Source: Crocinitomicaceae bacterium
GTDB lineage: Bacteria > Bacteroidota > Bacteroidia > Flavobacteriales_D > Sanyastnellaceae
Reading direction: 5' to 3'
Length of the DNA: 21,444 nucleotides
Assembly (NCBI GenBank): GCA_020848015.1
Contig: JADLBA010000146.1
Span: forward strand, 1-21,444
Shown piece after piece: positions 21,211 through 21,444 of this stretch. Numbering within the stretch: the first letter of the stretch is position 1; the number at the start of each line of letters is the position of its first letter. The notes under the pieces were generated by a model. That model was not told where the DNA came from. It ran no database searches and saw only the letters and a list, made by a program, of their open reading frames with translations. The position numbers and the translations under genes were made by a program.

Positions 21211-21257
21211 AAAACGCCGGCAGATGTAATCATTTCGATCCATTCTGCCGGCGTTTT
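21211..21257. terminator. Bidirectional terminator between converging secreted-protein genes
   Basis: AAAACGCCGGCAGA (21211-21224) and its perfect complement TCTGCCGGCGTTTT (21244-21257) flank a 19-nt loop; both strands end in T-runs (plus continues CTTTT, minus has seven T). It lies 57 nt after the Lcl_C-type gene and 15 nt after the stop of the leftward glycine-rich gene. Confidence 0.92.
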
Positions 21258-21271
21258 CTTTTATAAAATTC

Positions 21272-21444
21272 TCACCAGTAAACAATCACTTTTCCATGTC
21301 CAGCATTGACCCCTGCAACCGTTGAGCCATTGGATACACCACCAATGTATGAGGAGCCACCGCCACCGGCAGTGCTGTAACCCTGACCCTGTGCGCTGCC
21401 GGAGCCGCCGCCACCACCATAATATCCGCCACCGCCGCCACCGC
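21272..21444 (-). CDS. 3' end of a second secreted glycine-rich protein (partial)
   Basis: The last 57 codons of a leftward gene cut by the window edge. Reading from the edge: long glycine runs with YYGGGGGSGSAQGQGYS, GGGGSSYIGGVSNGSTVAGV, then NAGHGKVIVYW and a TGA at 21272-21274. The end (G-x-V-x-V-Y-W) is the same as that of the glycine-rich protein at 9115-9996 (GFVVVYW), and the composition matches the Gly_rich_2-type domain. Whether its N-terminus has the D-A-V-N-K module cannot be seen. It converges on the Lcl_C-type gene and shares its terminator. Confidence 0.8.
   Translation of the reverse strand, partial: GGGGGGYYGGGGGSGSAQGQGYSTAGGGGSSYIGGVSNGSTVAGVNAGHGKVIVYW

Overview
The window looks like chromosomal DNA of a Bacteroidota (Bacteroidetes) bacterium, probably an environmental lineage such as Chitinophagia or a relative; I cannot place it more finely. 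The evidence is repeated TAnnTTTG-type -7 boxes, several with a TTG about 19 bp upstream, few Shine-Dalgarno sites, a zinc-free type-B L31, a DUF6702 protein, a long six-repeat S1 protein, an endonuclease III without its Fe-S cluster, and a small ECF sigma/anti-sigma pair typical of the phylum.

Layout. 1-5.8 kb holds mostly conserved genes: the 5' edge of a probable argS, a RibBA-type riboflavin gene whose GTP cyclohydrolase II half has lost its zinc and active-site residues, rpmE2, a secreted SGNH esterase, a DUF6702-nth operon, fabI and an acyltransferase-3 membrane protein. 6.0-9.0 kb (minus strand) is a compact operon: ECF sigma factor, one-TM putative anti-sigma protein, alginate-export-like outer-membrane barrel, and a duplicated DoxX-like membrane protein. 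9.1-12.4 kb is an accessory stretch of secreted proteins (glycine-rich, DUF1554, and an unknown small one), with a heavily decayed Fic-family gene between them on the opposite strand. 12.9-15.1 kb is rpsA with a strong promoter, a leader of three predicted hairpins and a clean terminator. 15.2-19.6 kb carries a lipoprotein alpha/beta hydrolase, a BaiN/HI0933-type flavoprotein, a divergent pair of a secreted DsbA/SpxH-like thiol protein and an HxlR regulator with a single N-terminal cysteine, and a PepSY-like lipoprotein. 20.3-21.4 kb returns to the secreted family: an Lcl_C (DUF1566)-type protein converging on a truncated glycine-rich gene across a shared bidirectional terminator.

The most notable pattern is that three secreted proteins (9115-9996, 10853-11854, 20261-21154) share one roughly 45-residue module right after the signal peptide, with core D-A-[VA]-N-K-[DK]-Y-V-D, joined to three unrelated C-terminal domains. 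This resembles the neck of trimeric fibre proteins and suggests a modular surface-display family with exchangeable tips. No RNA genes, CRISPR arrays, intact insertion sequences or reverse transcriptase were seen.
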